DNA of 64,000 nt from Chitinophaga filiformis (GCF_021646545.1 NZ_JAKIRP010000002.1:844835-908834), one strand, 5' to 3'; positions 48,188 to 57,565 are shown, numbered from the stretch's first letter. The notes: generated by a model from the sequence alone, not told the origin. Translations and numbers: made by a program.

Positions 48188-51100
48188 ATGAAACATATTT
48201 TACTGTTGCTGCTGTTGGCCATTTCCCTGTCTTCGATGGCACAGCAAAAAAGCATAAGCGGTTCTGTGAAAGACCTGAATGGCGTATTGCCTGGTGCGGC
48301 AGTTGTAGAGAAGGGCGTGCCTACGAATGGGGCTATTACAGATGCAGATGGCCGGTTTAAACTGACCCTGAAGGGAAAGTCGAATGCGGTGATCGTGAAG
48401 CTGATCGGGTTTACAACCCAGGAAATCAGTGTAACAGGTTTAGTGACGCTTGACGTCATATTACAACCTGCTACACAGGGAATTGATGAAGTAGTTGTGG
48501 TGGGTTTTACGCAGACAAGACGTATTACAAATACCGGTGCGGTAAGTGGTATTACCGGGGCTGAGATCAGGAATGTACCCACTGCCAATGTACAAAATAC
48601 ACTGATGGGTAAACTGCCAGGATTTGTGTCGCAGCAACGTTCCGGTCAGCCGGGGAGGGATGCGTCTGACTTCTTTATCCGTGGTGTGAGTTCGCTGAAC
48701 AGCGAGGGAAACAAGCCATTGATCATTGTGGATGATATTGAATACTCTTATGACCAGTTGCAACAGATCAACGTCAATGAGATTGAAAGTATCTCTATCC
48801 TGAAAGATGCGTCCACTACCGCGATATATGGCATTAAGGGTGCTAATGGCGTACTGGTGGTAACGACCCGCAGAGGTAAAAGCGGCCGTCCGCAGGTAAA
48901 CGTGCGTGCAGAATCAGGTCTGCAGGCGCCGGTAAAGACGCCCAGGTTACTGGATGCTTACAATACGGGATTGCTGGTAAATGAAGCCTACAAGAATGAC
49001 GGTCTGACGCCACTGTTTACGGATGCAGACCTGGAGCTATTCAGAAATGGGAAAGATCCATATGGCCATCCGAATATCAACTGGTATGAAACGGTGTTTA
49101 AGAAATTTGCGCAGCAGGCAAATACCAACGTCGATATCTCCGGTGGAACGGAGGCCGTGAAGTACTTTATTTCCGGTGGATTTTTAACACAGAACGGGCT
49201 TGTAAAGGACTTTTCTGATCCCCGTAATGAAGTGAATACAAACTATTTCTTCCGCAGATATAACTTCCGCTCCAATCTCGATATGCGGGCGAATAAGACG
49301 CTGACACTGCGTCTTGATCTGACAGCGCGTTTCGGTGATATCAACGAACCACATGCGGCGAATGTGGTATCGGAAGTCTATAATTTTGAAAAGATACATC
49401 CTTATTCCGCGCCTGTTATGAACCCGGATGGTAGTTATGCGTTTGCAGCGGATACAAAAGATAAGCTGCCGACTATCAACGCCCGTCTGGCGAATGGGGG
49501 GTATACCCGTAGTAAGCGTACGGACTTTAATGCCTTATTTGGTGCTACGCAGCAACTGGATTTTATGACGAAGGGTTTGTCCCTGACAGCCCGTGTGGCT
49601 TATGCCGGTGTAGAGCAATATTCCAGGAACCTGTTCCGGCCAGAGGATCCGCCTTCTTATCACTATAATCCCGTGGACAGGTCTTATACATTGGATCCCC
49701 GTGGAAATTACCGTTTACAGGCTTACAGGGTTACAGGGAATACGGACCTGTACAGCAGGAATGTGAACACGCAGGCGTTCCTGAATTACGACCGCAGCTT
49801 TGGTGCGCATACCTTTAACTCACTCATACTATACAATAAGCAGAGTTATGCCTTTAAATCGGATGTTCCGGCCAATTTCCGCGGACTTTCCTTCAAGGTT
49901 GGCTACAACTATCAGCAGAAATATCTGATCGATTTTAACGGGGCTTATAATGGTTCTGACCGTTTTCAGGCGAAGAAAAGGAACGGTTTCTTCCCGGCAG
50001 TAGGTGTGGGCTGGAATATTTCACAGGAGTCGTTCTTTAAGGAACGTAATCTGCCTTTCAGTCTGTTGAAACTGCGTGGTTCCTATGGTGTAGTGGGATC
50101 TGATGTGACGTCGGGCAACCGCTATCTCTATCGTCAGGAGTATTACTATAGTGGCGGTTACTCCTTCGGAGAGAATGATTCGCAACAAAGTTCTATTTAT
50201 GAGGGAGAATTGGGTAATATGGATGTAAGCTGGGAGAAAGCGAAGAAAGCAGATGTGGGTATCGATATGAATCTGTTTAAAGACAAGCTTTCTGTGACGG
50301 TCGATTATTTCCATGATATCCGCTATGATCAGCTGGTACGGAAGGGTTCTGTTCCCGGTATTATCGGTATTGGTTTCAGTCCGACGAATGTGGCCAGGAC
50401 AAGTAACAGGGGGTTTGACGGGCAGATCAACTACCGTGGCAGCATCCGTCGCGTGAACTTCACCACCAGCCTGGTATTCCAGCATTTCAAAAACAAGGTA
50501 CTGTTCAAGGATGAAGCACAGCCGGCTTTCCCCTGGTTGAGGGAAACAGGTCGTCCTATCGATCAGCCATTCGGCTATACTTTTATCGGGTATTATACAC
50601 CGGAGGATATTCAGAAGATCCAGGCGAATACGCATGATAAACCCGCTACGCCGCTGAGTGAATATCCGATCCAGGCAGGTGATCTCAAATACAGGGATCT
50701 GAACAACGACGGTATTATAGACAATAATGACCGCGGCCCTATCGGTCGTCCGAATCTGGCTAATACGGTGCTTGGTCTGACACTGGCAGCTAATTATAAA
50801 GGGTTTAGTGTGAGTCTGCTGTTCCAGGGAGCGTTTGGGTATAGTTTCAGTGTGGTAGGTACCGGTATCGAGACTTTTCAGAGTCAGTTTCAGCCTATCC
50901 ACCAGGAAAGATGGACGCCGGAGAATGCGGATAATGCACAATTCCCTCGTCTGACCAGCAATCCGACTACTGTAAATAGCGCACGCACCTATATGTCAGA
51001 TTTCTGGTTGATCGATGCACGTTATGTACGTCTGAAAACGATCGATCTGGGGTATCAGTTGCCAAGCCGCTGGTTACCACAACGCCTTAACAACGCGCGA

Positions 51101-51244
51101 CTGTACCTGAGTGCTTATAACCTGTTAACATGGACCAACTACGATAAGTACCAGCAGGACCCCGAGGTATCCAGCAACTCAGCGGGCGACGCTTATATCA
51201 ATCAGCGCGTTGTCAATCTGGGGGTGCAGATCGGCTTTAAATAA
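48188..51244 (+). CDS. SusC-type transporter (fourth in the PUL)
   Basis: From the ATG at 48188 the product is 1018 aa (a TTG two codons earlier adds nothing). Signal peptide MKHILLLLLLAISLSSMAQQ, carboxypeptidase-like domain (LPGAAVVEKGVPTNGAITD), plug (DEVVVVGFTQTRRITNTG, KPLIIVDDIEYSYDQL, ESISILKDASTTAIYGIKG) and barrel. No STN. It is followed 29 bp later by the GH2 gene. The PLIIVDDIE form, with IVDD rather than VVDG, marks the same diverged group as the SusC before it. Inferred to import products for the GH2 enzyme or its substrates. Confidence 0.93.
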   Translation: MKHILLLLLLAISLSSMAQQKSISGSVKDLNGVLPGAAVVEKGVPTNGAITDADGRFKLTLKGKSNAVIVKLIGFTTQEISVTGLVTLDVILQPATQGIDEVVVVGFTQTRRITNTGAVSGITGAEIRNVPTANVQNTLMGKLPGFVSQQRSGQPGRDASDFFIRGVSSLNSEGNKPLIIVDDIEYSYDQLQQINVNEIESISILKDASTTAIYGIKGANGVLVVTTRRGKSGRPQVNVRAESGLQAPVKTPRLLDAYNTGLLVNEAYKNDGLTPLFTDADLELFRNGKDPYGHPNINWYETVFKKFAQQANTNVDISGGTEAVKYFISGGFLTQNGLVKDFSDPRNEVNTNYFFRRYNFRSNLDMRANKTLTLRLDLTARFGDINEPHAANVVSEVYNFEKIHPYSAPVMNPDGSYAFAADTKDKLPTINARLANGGYTRSKRTDFNALFGATQQLDFMTKGLSLTARVAYAGVEQYSRNLFRPEDPPSYHYNPVDRSYTLDPRGNYRLQAYRVTGNTDLYSRNVNTQAFLNYDRSFGAHTFNSLILYNKQSYAFKSDVPANFRGLSFKVGYNYQQKYLIDFNGAYNGSDRFQAKKRNGFFPAVGVGWNISQESFFKERNLPFSLLKLRGSYGVVGSDVTSGNRYLYRQEYYYSGGYSFGENDSQQSSIYEGELGNMDVSWEKAKKADVGIDMNLFKDKLSVTVDYFHDIRYDQLVRKGSVPGIIGIGFSPTNVARTSNRGFDGQINYRGSIRRVNFTTSLVFQHFKNKVLFKDEAQPAFPWLRETGRPIDQPFGYTFIGYYTPEDIQKIQANTHDKPATPLSEYPIQAGDLKYRDLNNDGIIDNNDRGPIGRPNLANTVLGLTLAANYKGFSVSLLFQGAFGYSFSVVGTGIETFQSQFQPIHQERWTPENADNAQFPRLTSNPTTVNSARTYMSDFWLIDARYVRLKTIDLGYQLPSRWLPQRLNNARLYLSAYNLLTWTNYDKYQQDPEVSSNSAGDAYINQRVVNLGVQIGFK

Positions 51245-51273
51245 ATACAAACTAACGAGGAAAATTTGCTAAA

Positions 51274-54186
51274 ATGTTCAGAAACAAACGATGGGTGCTG
51301 TCAGCGGTCTTAGGGATATTATGCCTGGCGGCAAACGGACAGGAAAAGATCATGACCTTAAACAGCAGCAATGCGGCCGTGAAGTGGAAGGTAAAAGCGG
51401 CAGCGGAGCTGGGACAGACAACGGATATTCATACAACAGCTTATAATGACCAGGACTGGGTGAAGGGGATTGTACCCGGGACGGTGTTCGGCTCATTTGT
51501 GGCGGCGGGATTGGAGAAAGATCCTGATTATGCGGATAACATTTACCGGGTAGATAAAGCGAAGTATGACCGGGACTTCTGGTATCGCAGCACGTTTACA
51601 TTTTCCCGCCGGAAAGCAGGAGAGCAGCAATGGCTCAATTTTGAAGGCGTGAACAGGAAAGCGGAAGTTTTCCTGAATGGCCATCGGCTTGGTTTACTGG
51701 ATGGTTTTATGGACCGGGGAAAGTTCGATGTGACGAACCTGTTGCGGTATGACGAGCCGAATGTACTGGCTTTGCTGGTGAGCTGGCCAGGGACACCTAT
51801 TGTGAACTATTCAAGTCCTACGTATATCTCCAGTGCCAGCTGGGACTGGATGCCTTATGTGCCCGGACTGAACATGGGTATTACAGATGATGTATACATT
51901 ACCGGTTCCGGCGCCATTACTATCCAGGATCCGTGGATACGCACCAGCAGTGCTGATACGGCGCTGGCGAAACTGAGTGTTTCGATGGAGTTGGAGAATC
52001 ATTCAGCACAGGCGCAGGAGGGTACTATTTCCGGCACGATTCAGCCGGGTAATATCCGTTTCTCCAAAAATATAAAGCTATCAGCCGGACAGACGGAACA
52101 AGTCTCTTTTCAGCCGGAAATAGCCCATCCACAGCTTTGGTGGCCGAACGGGTATGGTAGTCAGCCGTTATATACCTGCGATCTGCAATTCACCGTAAAA
52201 GACAGCGCGTCTGACAGCCGAAAAGTGACTTTTGGTGTGAGACGTTTCAGTTATGATACCACCGGTGGTGTGTTGCATATCTATATCAACGGACAAAAGA
52301 TCTTCATCAAGGGCGGTAACTGGGGGATGTCGGAGTACCTGTTACGTTGTCGGGGCAGTGAGTATGATACGAAGCTAAAGCTGCATCGGGAGATGAATTT
52401 TAATATGGTGCGCAACTGGATCGGGAGTACGACAGATGAAGAATTCTATGATGCCTGTGATAAATATGGCTTGCTGGTATGGGATGATTTCTGGTTAAAT
52501 TCACATCCGAACCTGCCCAAAGATATCTTTGCTTTCAACAGGAATGCGGTCGGGAAGATCAAGCGGCTTCGTAATCATGCCAGTATCGCGGTATGGTGTG
52601 GCGATAATGAAGGGTATCCTTTACCCCCCTTAAACAACTGGCTGAAAGAGGACGTCGCCACGTTTGATGGGAATGACCGTCTGTACCAGGCAAATTCTCA
52701 TGCTGATGGTCTGACGGGTAGTGGTCCGTGGACGAACTTTGCCCCCGCCTGGTATTTTACCAGATTTCCCGGTGGATTTGGCGGTACGCCCGGATGGGGA
52801 CTACGTACAGAGATCGGTACCGCGGTGTTTCCTTCTTTTGAGAGCTTTAAACAGTTTATGCCTGATAGCAGCTGGTGGCCACGTAATAAAATGTGGGACC
52901 TGCATTTCTTTGGTCCTTCGGCGGCTAATGCTGGTCCGGACAGATATGACGAAGCGATCAACAAAGGTTACGGTACAGCCAGTAATATTGAAGACTATTG
53001 CCGGAAGGCCCAGCTGGTGAATATTGAAGTCAATAAGGCGATGTATGAGGGTTGGTTACATCATATGTGGAATGATGCTTCGGGTATTATGACCTGGATG
53101 AGTCAGTCGGCTTACCCAAGTATGGTATGGCAGACTTACGACTACTACTACGACCTGACAGGCGCTTACTGGGGCGTGAAAAAAGCCTGTGAGCCTTTGC
53201 ACATTCAATGGAGTGCGGCAGATAATTCTGTAAAGGTGGTGAATACTACTTTACAGGATTATAGTAACCTGAAGGCGGAAGCGATTGTATATAACATGGA
53301 TGGAACGGTGGCCAGGCAAATTGGTCGGACGGCGACTATCCGTGCTGTTGCCAACAATACAACACCTTGTTTTGATTTGAATTTTAACGCCGATAATCTG
53401 GCATTCAGGAAAACAGTGGTTGCTTCCTCTTCTTCCCCGGAGAGCGCAGGTGCTACTGCTGTAGCAGATGGTAGTGTTGGTTCCCGTTGGAGCAGTAACT
53501 ATAACGACAATGAATGGATCTATGTGGATCTGGGTATTGCGCAGGAAATCAGTAATGTCGTATTGATCTGGGAAGATGCACATGCGGCTGCTTATAGTTT
53601 ACAGGTCTCTGATGATGCGCAGTCCTGGACAGATGTCTATAAGACAGAGACAGGTAAAGGCGGTACGGAAACTATTGCCTTGCAGGCGGTGAGAGCGCGT
53701 TATGTAAGAATGCTGGGACGTAAGCGGGCTTCACAATGGGGGTATTCTTTGTATGAGCTGGAGATATATGGTAAACGTAGTACAAGCCTTTCAGATGTAC
53801 AATTTATACGCTTGCGCCTGAGTGATGCGAAAGGTAATCTGCAATCTGATAATTTCTACTGGAGAGGCAACCGGAATGGTGATTATACAGCGTTGAATGA
53901 ACTACCAGCCGTACAGCTGAAGGTGAGTTCGAAGGCGGTGCAGGTGAGTGATAGTACGCGCATTACAGCGACAGTGAGCAATCCTTCCAATGCCGCAGCA
54001 CCTGCATTTGCGGTCTGTGTGCAGGTGGTAAGAGCGGGTGACAATGAACGGGTATTGCCGGTGGTGATGAGTGATAACTATTTCACGTTGATGAAAGGGG
54101 AGAGTAAACAGCTGGAGATTTTTTTTGAGAGGAAATTGTTGGAGAGTGGTGGGTATAAGGTGATTGTTATGCCTTATAATAAATAG
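51274..54186 (+). CDS. GH2 beta-mannosidase or exo-beta-glucosaminidase-like enzyme with F5/8 (CBM32-like) domain
   Basis: The product is 970 aa with a signal peptide ending AANGQ. The GH2 jelly-roll domain (WLNFEGVNRKAEVFLNGHRLG) and immunoglobulin-like domain precede a TIM barrel. Its motifs are FIKGGNWGMSEYL, MVRNWIGSTTDEEFYDACDKYGLLVWDDF, WCGDNEGYPLP (acid/base Glu446) and LRTEIGTAVFPS (nucleophile Glu513). The form of these motifs is like exo-beta-glucosaminidases and beta-mannosidases, not LacZ. Residues about 700-830 form a discoidin-type domain (VADGSVGSRWSSNYNDNEWIYVDLG, YSLYELEIYG). I infer cleavage of a beta-mannose or glucosamine link in the N-glycan core or a related glycan. It ends the PUL. 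Confidence 0.87.
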   Translation: MFRNKRWVLSAVLGILCLAANGQEKIMTLNSSNAAVKWKVKAAAELGQTTDIHTTAYNDQDWVKGIVPGTVFGSFVAAGLEKDPDYADNIYRVDKAKYDRDFWYRSTFTFSRRKAGEQQWLNFEGVNRKAEVFLNGHRLGLLDGFMDRGKFDVTNLLRYDEPNVLALLVSWPGTPIVNYSSPTYISSASWDWMPYVPGLNMGITDDVYITGSGAITIQDPWIRTSSADTALAKLSVSMELENHSAQAQEGTISGTIQPGNIRFSKNIKLSAGQTEQVSFQPEIAHPQLWWPNGYGSQPLYTCDLQFTVKDSASDSRKVTFGVRRFSYDTTGGVLHIYINGQKIFIKGGNWGMSEYLLRCRGSEYDTKLKLHREMNFNMVRNWIGSTTDEEFYDACDKYGLLVWDDFWLNSHPNLPKDIFAFNRNAVGKIKRLRNHASIAVWCGDNEGYPLPPLNNWLKEDVATFDGNDRLYQANSHADGLTGSGPWTNFAPAWYFTRFPGGFGGTPGWGLRTEIGTAVFPSFESFKQFMPDSSWWPRNKMWDLHFFGPSAANAGPDRYDEAINKGYGTASNIEDYCRKAQLVNIEVNKAMYEGWLHHMWNDASGIMTWMSQSAYPSMVWQTYDYYYDLTGAYWGVKKACEPLHIQWSAADNSVKVVNTTLQDYSNLKAEAIVYNMDGTVARQIGRTATIRAVANNTTPCFDLNFNADNLAFRKTVVASSSSPESAGATAVADGSVGSRWSSNYNDNEWIYVDLGIAQEISNVVLIWEDAHAAAYSLQVSDDAQSWTDVYKTETGKGGTETIALQAVRARYVRMLGRKRASQWGYSLYELEIYGKRSTSLSDVQFIRLRLSDAKGNLQSDNFYWRGNRNGDYTALNELPAVQLKVSSKAVQVSDSTRITATVSNPSNAAAPAFAVCVQVVRAGDNERVLPVVMSDNYFTLMKGESKQLEIFFERKLLESGGYKVIVMPYNK

Positions 54187-54278
54187 CTGGTATTTTTTTT
54201 TCATTGCATCGGAGGGGGCGTCTTCTATGTTGAAAAACAAGCCTCGAGAATAAAAAAGAATAAAAAAAGATCTATAAG

Positions 54279-54300
54279 GGCTGGTTCTTAGGAACCGGCC
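54279..54300 (+). terminator. Rho-independent-type terminator at the PUL end
   Basis: Nine-base-pair stem GGCTGGTTC (54279-54287) and GAACCGGCC (54292-54300) with a TTAG loop, followed by TTTGTT. It lies 93 bp after the GH2 stop, the expected end of the plus-strand PUL. Confidence 0.8.
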
Positions 54301-54533
54301 TTTGTTATTCCTATAAAAATAATCTTCTCTAAGCAGACATTGCTCGGCAAGCTGCAACTTCTTTTATCATTTTCTATAGGATGCCATATGCAAACTCAAA
54401 AGAGTGGTCTTGTCATCAAGCCATAGACGGCTTCTTGCATTGAAGGCGGCCGAGTTTTATATAAGAATTGTCGTACATTTTTTATATCCATACCTAAAAC
54501 TATACTGTTTAACAACATGCTGTAAATGTAGAG

Positions 54534-54563
54534 TTGAAATCTGCTTATTACTTCGTATATTTG
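54534..54563 (+). promoter_or_regulatory. Possible housekeeping promoter of the GHKL-nuclease gene
   Basis: TTG at 54534-54536 and TATATTTG at 54556-54563 are 19 nt apart, fitting the Bacteroidota -33/-7 pattern with TAnnTTTG. This leaves a leader of about 110 nt before the ATG at 54680. A weaker TATTTTTG at 54636-54643 lacks a -33 element. Confidence 0.4.
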
Positions 54564-54679
54564 GAAAGCGATGCAATTCTGTATCGTTTAGAAAACCGAT
54601 CATTTTTAAGTCATTATAATGTTACCTTTCTAAATTATTTTTGCATTACTGTGCTAAATTTCTCTGTGAAAAGTAATCT

Positions 54680-56608
54680 ATGAACAATAAAAATTCATTC
54701 GTAAAAGGATCATTATTTGAAGAAGATTACCTAATAAAAACACTTGGACCCCTCGGCACCTCATCTGAAGTTGCATTGACAGAACTTGTTTCTAATGCTT
54801 GGGACGCAGGTGCCACCGAAGTGAGAATTTTCATCCCAGAACGTAGCGGGGACTATTTAACTATAGAAGATAATGGAATGGGATTGACACCAGATGAATT
54901 TGAAAATCGCTGGATGAAACTTGGGTACAACAGATTAAAACATCAAGGGAAGAATGTAGTCTTCCCGCCGGGAGTAGAAGGCAATAGGTTGGCATATGGT
55001 CGAAATGGGATTGGTAGGCACGGATTGCTTTGCTTCAATAACGAATACACAGTTGTTACTCATTCTAATGGTAAAAAGTCAACATTCATTGTAACAACTG
55101 AAAGTGAAGAGCAGCCATTTGTTATCAAAGAAAAGAATGTTGAGCAATCTGATACTTACGGTACAGTTTTAAAAGTTCTTGTAACTAGAAACTTACCTCA
55201 GTCAGAGCGAATTTTGCAAATAATATCTGCACGATTTCTCCATGATCCGCAGTTCAGAGTCTTGATAAATAGACAATCTGTTCAGCTAAGCCAACATACT
55301 GGGTTAATAGACACCTCTGTCTTGAGGATAGATGATAAAACTACTCTTAAAGCTCATTTTTTAGATTCAAAGCAAAGTGCGAGGTCTACTATTTATCAGG
55401 GTATTGCTTTTTGGCAAAGCAATAAACTGGTAGGAGAACCTTCATGGTCATTAGGTGGAGAAATTATTATAGATGGAAGAACTAAATTTGCTAAAAGATA
55501 TACTATAGTAGTAGAAACAAATGATCTTGCTGACTATATAATAGAAGATTGGACCGGTTTTAAGAGCCATCCTTATATGGAGAAGATATATGAGGAGGTC
55601 GTGAAATATGTAAAAAGGATGCTTGCAACTGTCGCTGATGAATACATCGAAGACACTAAACAACATTTGAAAAGTACTTTTCATGAAGAGATAGCACAGT
55701 TAACTCCTTTAGGAAAGTACGAAGTTATTGAAGCAATAGACTCCATCACATCTACTCATCCAACAGCTCGTCATGAAACAGTTTCAATCGCGGTTCAGGC
55801 TATCATCAATCTTGAAAAAACACGCTCTGGAAAAGAATTATTGGTGAGACTTGCTAGCCTCTCGGAAGATGATTTCGTTGGATTGGGTGAACTTTTGCAA
55901 AAATGGTCTGTTAAAGATGCTCTCGTTGTATTAAATGAGATAGACAATCGTATTTCGTTGATCGAAGCGATTCGAAAGTTGTCATCGGATCCTGGCGTTG
56001 ACGAGTTACATGTTTTGCATCCTTTGGTTTCGGGTGCTCGTTGGCTCTTTGGGCCTGAGTTTGAATCTGCTGAGTATTCCTCAAATAGGCAGTTGCAAAC
56101 TGCAGTAGAGCAAGTATTCAAAAAGAAAATTGATCCCTCAGTATTCTTAAATAATAGAAAGAGACCTGATATAGTTTTATTAAAAGAATCAACTGCATCT
56201 ATAACTGGTACGGAAATTTTTGATAACGATTCTGGCTTAGCTAGTGTAAATAAAGTTCTAATAATTGAACTAAAGAGAGGTGGCTTCAATTTAACCCGTG
56301 AAGAAAGGAATCAAGCTCAAGGGTATGTAGAGGATTTTATGAATTGTGGAAGCTTGATAGGATCTCCCTATATAGAAGCATTTGTTATTGGAAAGTCGTT
56401 TGCTAAAAATCTTCAGCCAATAGCTACTGTAAAAAATGCGAATGATGTGGAAATGGGGAAAATTCGCTTGTCTACATTTTCGCAATTGGTAGATACTGCG
56501 GAAAAACGGTTGTTTGGTTTAAGAAGTAAGCTTAATGAACGCTACGATGACATCTCTGGAATGGAGCTTTTTAAGAGTCAAGCAACACAATTAACCTTTG
56601 ACCTTTAA
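54680..56608 (+). CDS. GHKL-ATPase with C-terminal PD-(D/E)XK-like nuclease domain
   Basis: The product is 642 aa. The N-terminal 200 residues form a GHKL (HSP90/MutL/histidine-kinase type) ATPase: N box ELVSNAWDAG (Glu35, Asn39), G1 box DNGMGL (Asp64) and G2 box GIGRHG (110-115). A helical middle follows. The C terminus has KRPDIVLLKES (Asp497) and VLIIELKRGG (Glu530, Lys532), followed by QAQGYVEDF. This is the D-ExK spacing of a PD-(D/E)XK nuclease core. It has no signal peptide and acts in the cytoplasm. An ATPase clamp fused to a nuclease in a mobile, AT-rich region suggests anti-phage or DNA-processing work, but I know no exact named system. It stands alone with a strong AT codon bias. 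Confidence 0.8.
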   Translation: MNNKNSFVKGSLFEEDYLIKTLGPLGTSSEVALTELVSNAWDAGATEVRIFIPERSGDYLTIEDNGMGLTPDEFENRWMKLGYNRLKHQGKNVVFPPGVEGNRLAYGRNGIGRHGLLCFNNEYTVVTHSNGKKSTFIVTTESEEQPFVIKEKNVEQSDTYGTVLKVLVTRNLPQSERILQIISARFLHDPQFRVLINRQSVQLSQHTGLIDTSVLRIDDKTTLKAHFLDSKQSARSTIYQGIAFWQSNKLVGEPSWSLGGEIIIDGRTKFAKRYTIVVETNDLADYIIEDWTGFKSHPYMEKIYEEVVKYVKRMLATVADEYIEDTKQHLKSTFHEEIAQLTPLGKYEVIEAIDSITSTHPTARHETVSIAVQAIINLEKTRSGKELLVRLASLSEDDFVGLGELLQKWSVKDALVVLNEIDNRISLIEAIRKLSSDPGVDELHVLHPLVSGARWLFGPEFESAEYSSNRQLQTAVEQVFKKKIDPSVFLNNRKRPDIVLLKESTASITGTEIFDNDSGLASVNKVLIIELKRGGFNLTREERNQAQGYVEDFMNCGSLIGSPYIEAFVIGKSFAKNLQPIATVKNANDVEMGKIRLSTFSQLVDTAEKRLFGLRSKLNERYDDISGMELFKSQATQLTFDL

Positions 56609-56687
56609 CTCAAATACTAATTACAGAGCTACCAGATGCTGCGTAACGATTCGGTTCTCGGCATCTATGAACCAATCAGCAGAGGCA

Positions 56688-56841
56688 TTATCTTTGCGTC
56701 TGTTCTTTCTTCTTCCAGTTGTGCGGTAATAAATTAATCAGCTGATTAGCGGGGCAGTCATGCAGGCGATCATATATATCGCATAGGTATGTAAATGGAT
56801 CAATGTCATTAAGGTGGCAGGATTCAATCAGAGGGTAAAAT
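56688..56841 (-). pseudogene. IS66 TnpC C-terminal relic on the minus strand
   Basis: Read on the minus strand the sequence encodes about 50 residues. They include FYPLIESCHLNDIDPFTYL and NLLPHNWKKK before a TAA at 56690-56688. This is the end of an IS66-family TnpC transposase (compare LIGTCAMNNVNPYEWL and LLAHNW in the element next to it). Its upstream part is cut off at the left end of the plus-strand IS66 element. The rest is not found on the far side of that element. Confidence 0.75.
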
Positions 56842-56860
56842 GTAAACACCCGAGATAGAG
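56842..56860 (+). repeat. Left terminal inverted repeat of the IS66 copy
   Basis: GTAAACACCCGAGATAGAG; the right end carries its complement with one mismatch in the first 19 bases. GTAA is the usual IS66 tip. Confidence 0.85.
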
Positions 56861-56914
56861 CGTCTTTTTAATCTAAAAGCATCAAAATAATATTGCGGAT
56901 CAAAAGTTTAAAAT

Positions 56915-57208
56915 ATGAAACGCAATAAACGTACAGTTGAAGAAATCCGGTGTCTACTGGAGCAGAAGGAACTTGAAAGTATTCCCTTCAAAGAATTTTG
57001 CAAGATAAACAGCATCAGCGATGCTACTTACTATAACTGGCAAAAGAGAGTTGTATCTCAATCCGATAATGTAACAACGTTTCTTCCGGCTAGTATTCAA
57101 AAAAAATCATCTGGAGATTGCCCATTCGTTGAAGTTGAAAAGCCAGGAGGAATAATAATTAGGTTATTCAGGCAGGTATCGGTGGAATTTATAAAGTCAC
57201 TGTGTTAA
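56915..57208 (+). CDS. tnpA: IS66 TnpA-like accessory protein
   Basis: The product is 97 aa, a helix-turn-helix protein with FKEFCKINSISDATYYNWQKR, the usual opening of IS66 OrfA. It ends shortly before the second gene of the element. The reading frame is intact, but its partner genes are broken. Such proteins are required with TnpB and TnpC for IS66 transposition, although the exact role is poorly known. Length fits the shorter Bacteroidota variants. Confidence 0.8.
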   Translation: MKRNKRTVEEIRCLLEQKELESIPFKEFCKINSISDATYYNWQKRVVSQSDNVTTFLPASIQKKSSGDCPFVEVEKPGGIIIRLFRQVSVEFIKSLC

Positions 57209-57212
57209 TCTA

Positions 57213-57565
57213 ATGCTGCACATATCCTCAACCAACCGGTATTTGTTTTGCAGTGAACCAGCTGATATGCGCAATCATTCCATGGCCTTGCTGCAATGGT
57301 AAAATACAGTATGAGACAGGATGTATTGAATGGAGACATTTATATATTCTTGAGTAAACGACGCAATGCCATAAAGCTACTAAGCATTGAAGGTGATGGC
57401 TTTGCTATGTATTATAAGCGATTAGAGAAGGGGACGTTTGAATCACCGTTATACGATCCCGTGCTCCGGTCTATAGCCCTTACAGATGCACAACTAATTA
57501 TGATTCTTAAAGGGATTGTTCTGAATACAGTCACTTACCGAAAACGATATAGTCGTCCGGAATAA
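57213..57565 (+). pseudogene. tnpB: IS66 TnpB-like gene, frameshifted
   Basis: The frame beginning at the ATG 57213 gives MLHISSTNRYLFCSEPADMR, the normal TnpB N terminus, and stops at the TAA at 57300-57302. Homology continues in another frame from about 57296 with YSMRQDVLNGDIYIFLSKRR and DGFAMYYKRLEKGTFE, to the end at 57565. A small insertion or deletion near 57297 explains this. No slippery run is visible at the junction, so programmed frameshifting is unlikely. Intact TnpB (120 aa) is seen in the other IS66 copy at 62568. Confidence 0.8.

Noticed and set aside
50021..50941. A 306-aa minus-strand open frame inside the SusC gene at 48188
   Set aside because: Antisense to a clear SusC gene, with odd composition (many Ile, Arg and His) and no start context. 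Similar long antisense frames at 20208-20909, 23266-23967 and 37739-38329 are rejected for the same reason.
54404..54619. A 71-aa open frame before the GHKL-nuclease gene
   Set aside because: Basic, cysteine-rich composition typical of chance frames in AT-rich DNA. It overlaps the likely promoter at 54534-54563.
57290..57310. Programmed frameshift in IS66 tnpB
   Set aside because: No A-rich or other slippery run is at the junction, and tnpC of the same element is also broken, so mutation is the simpler explanation.
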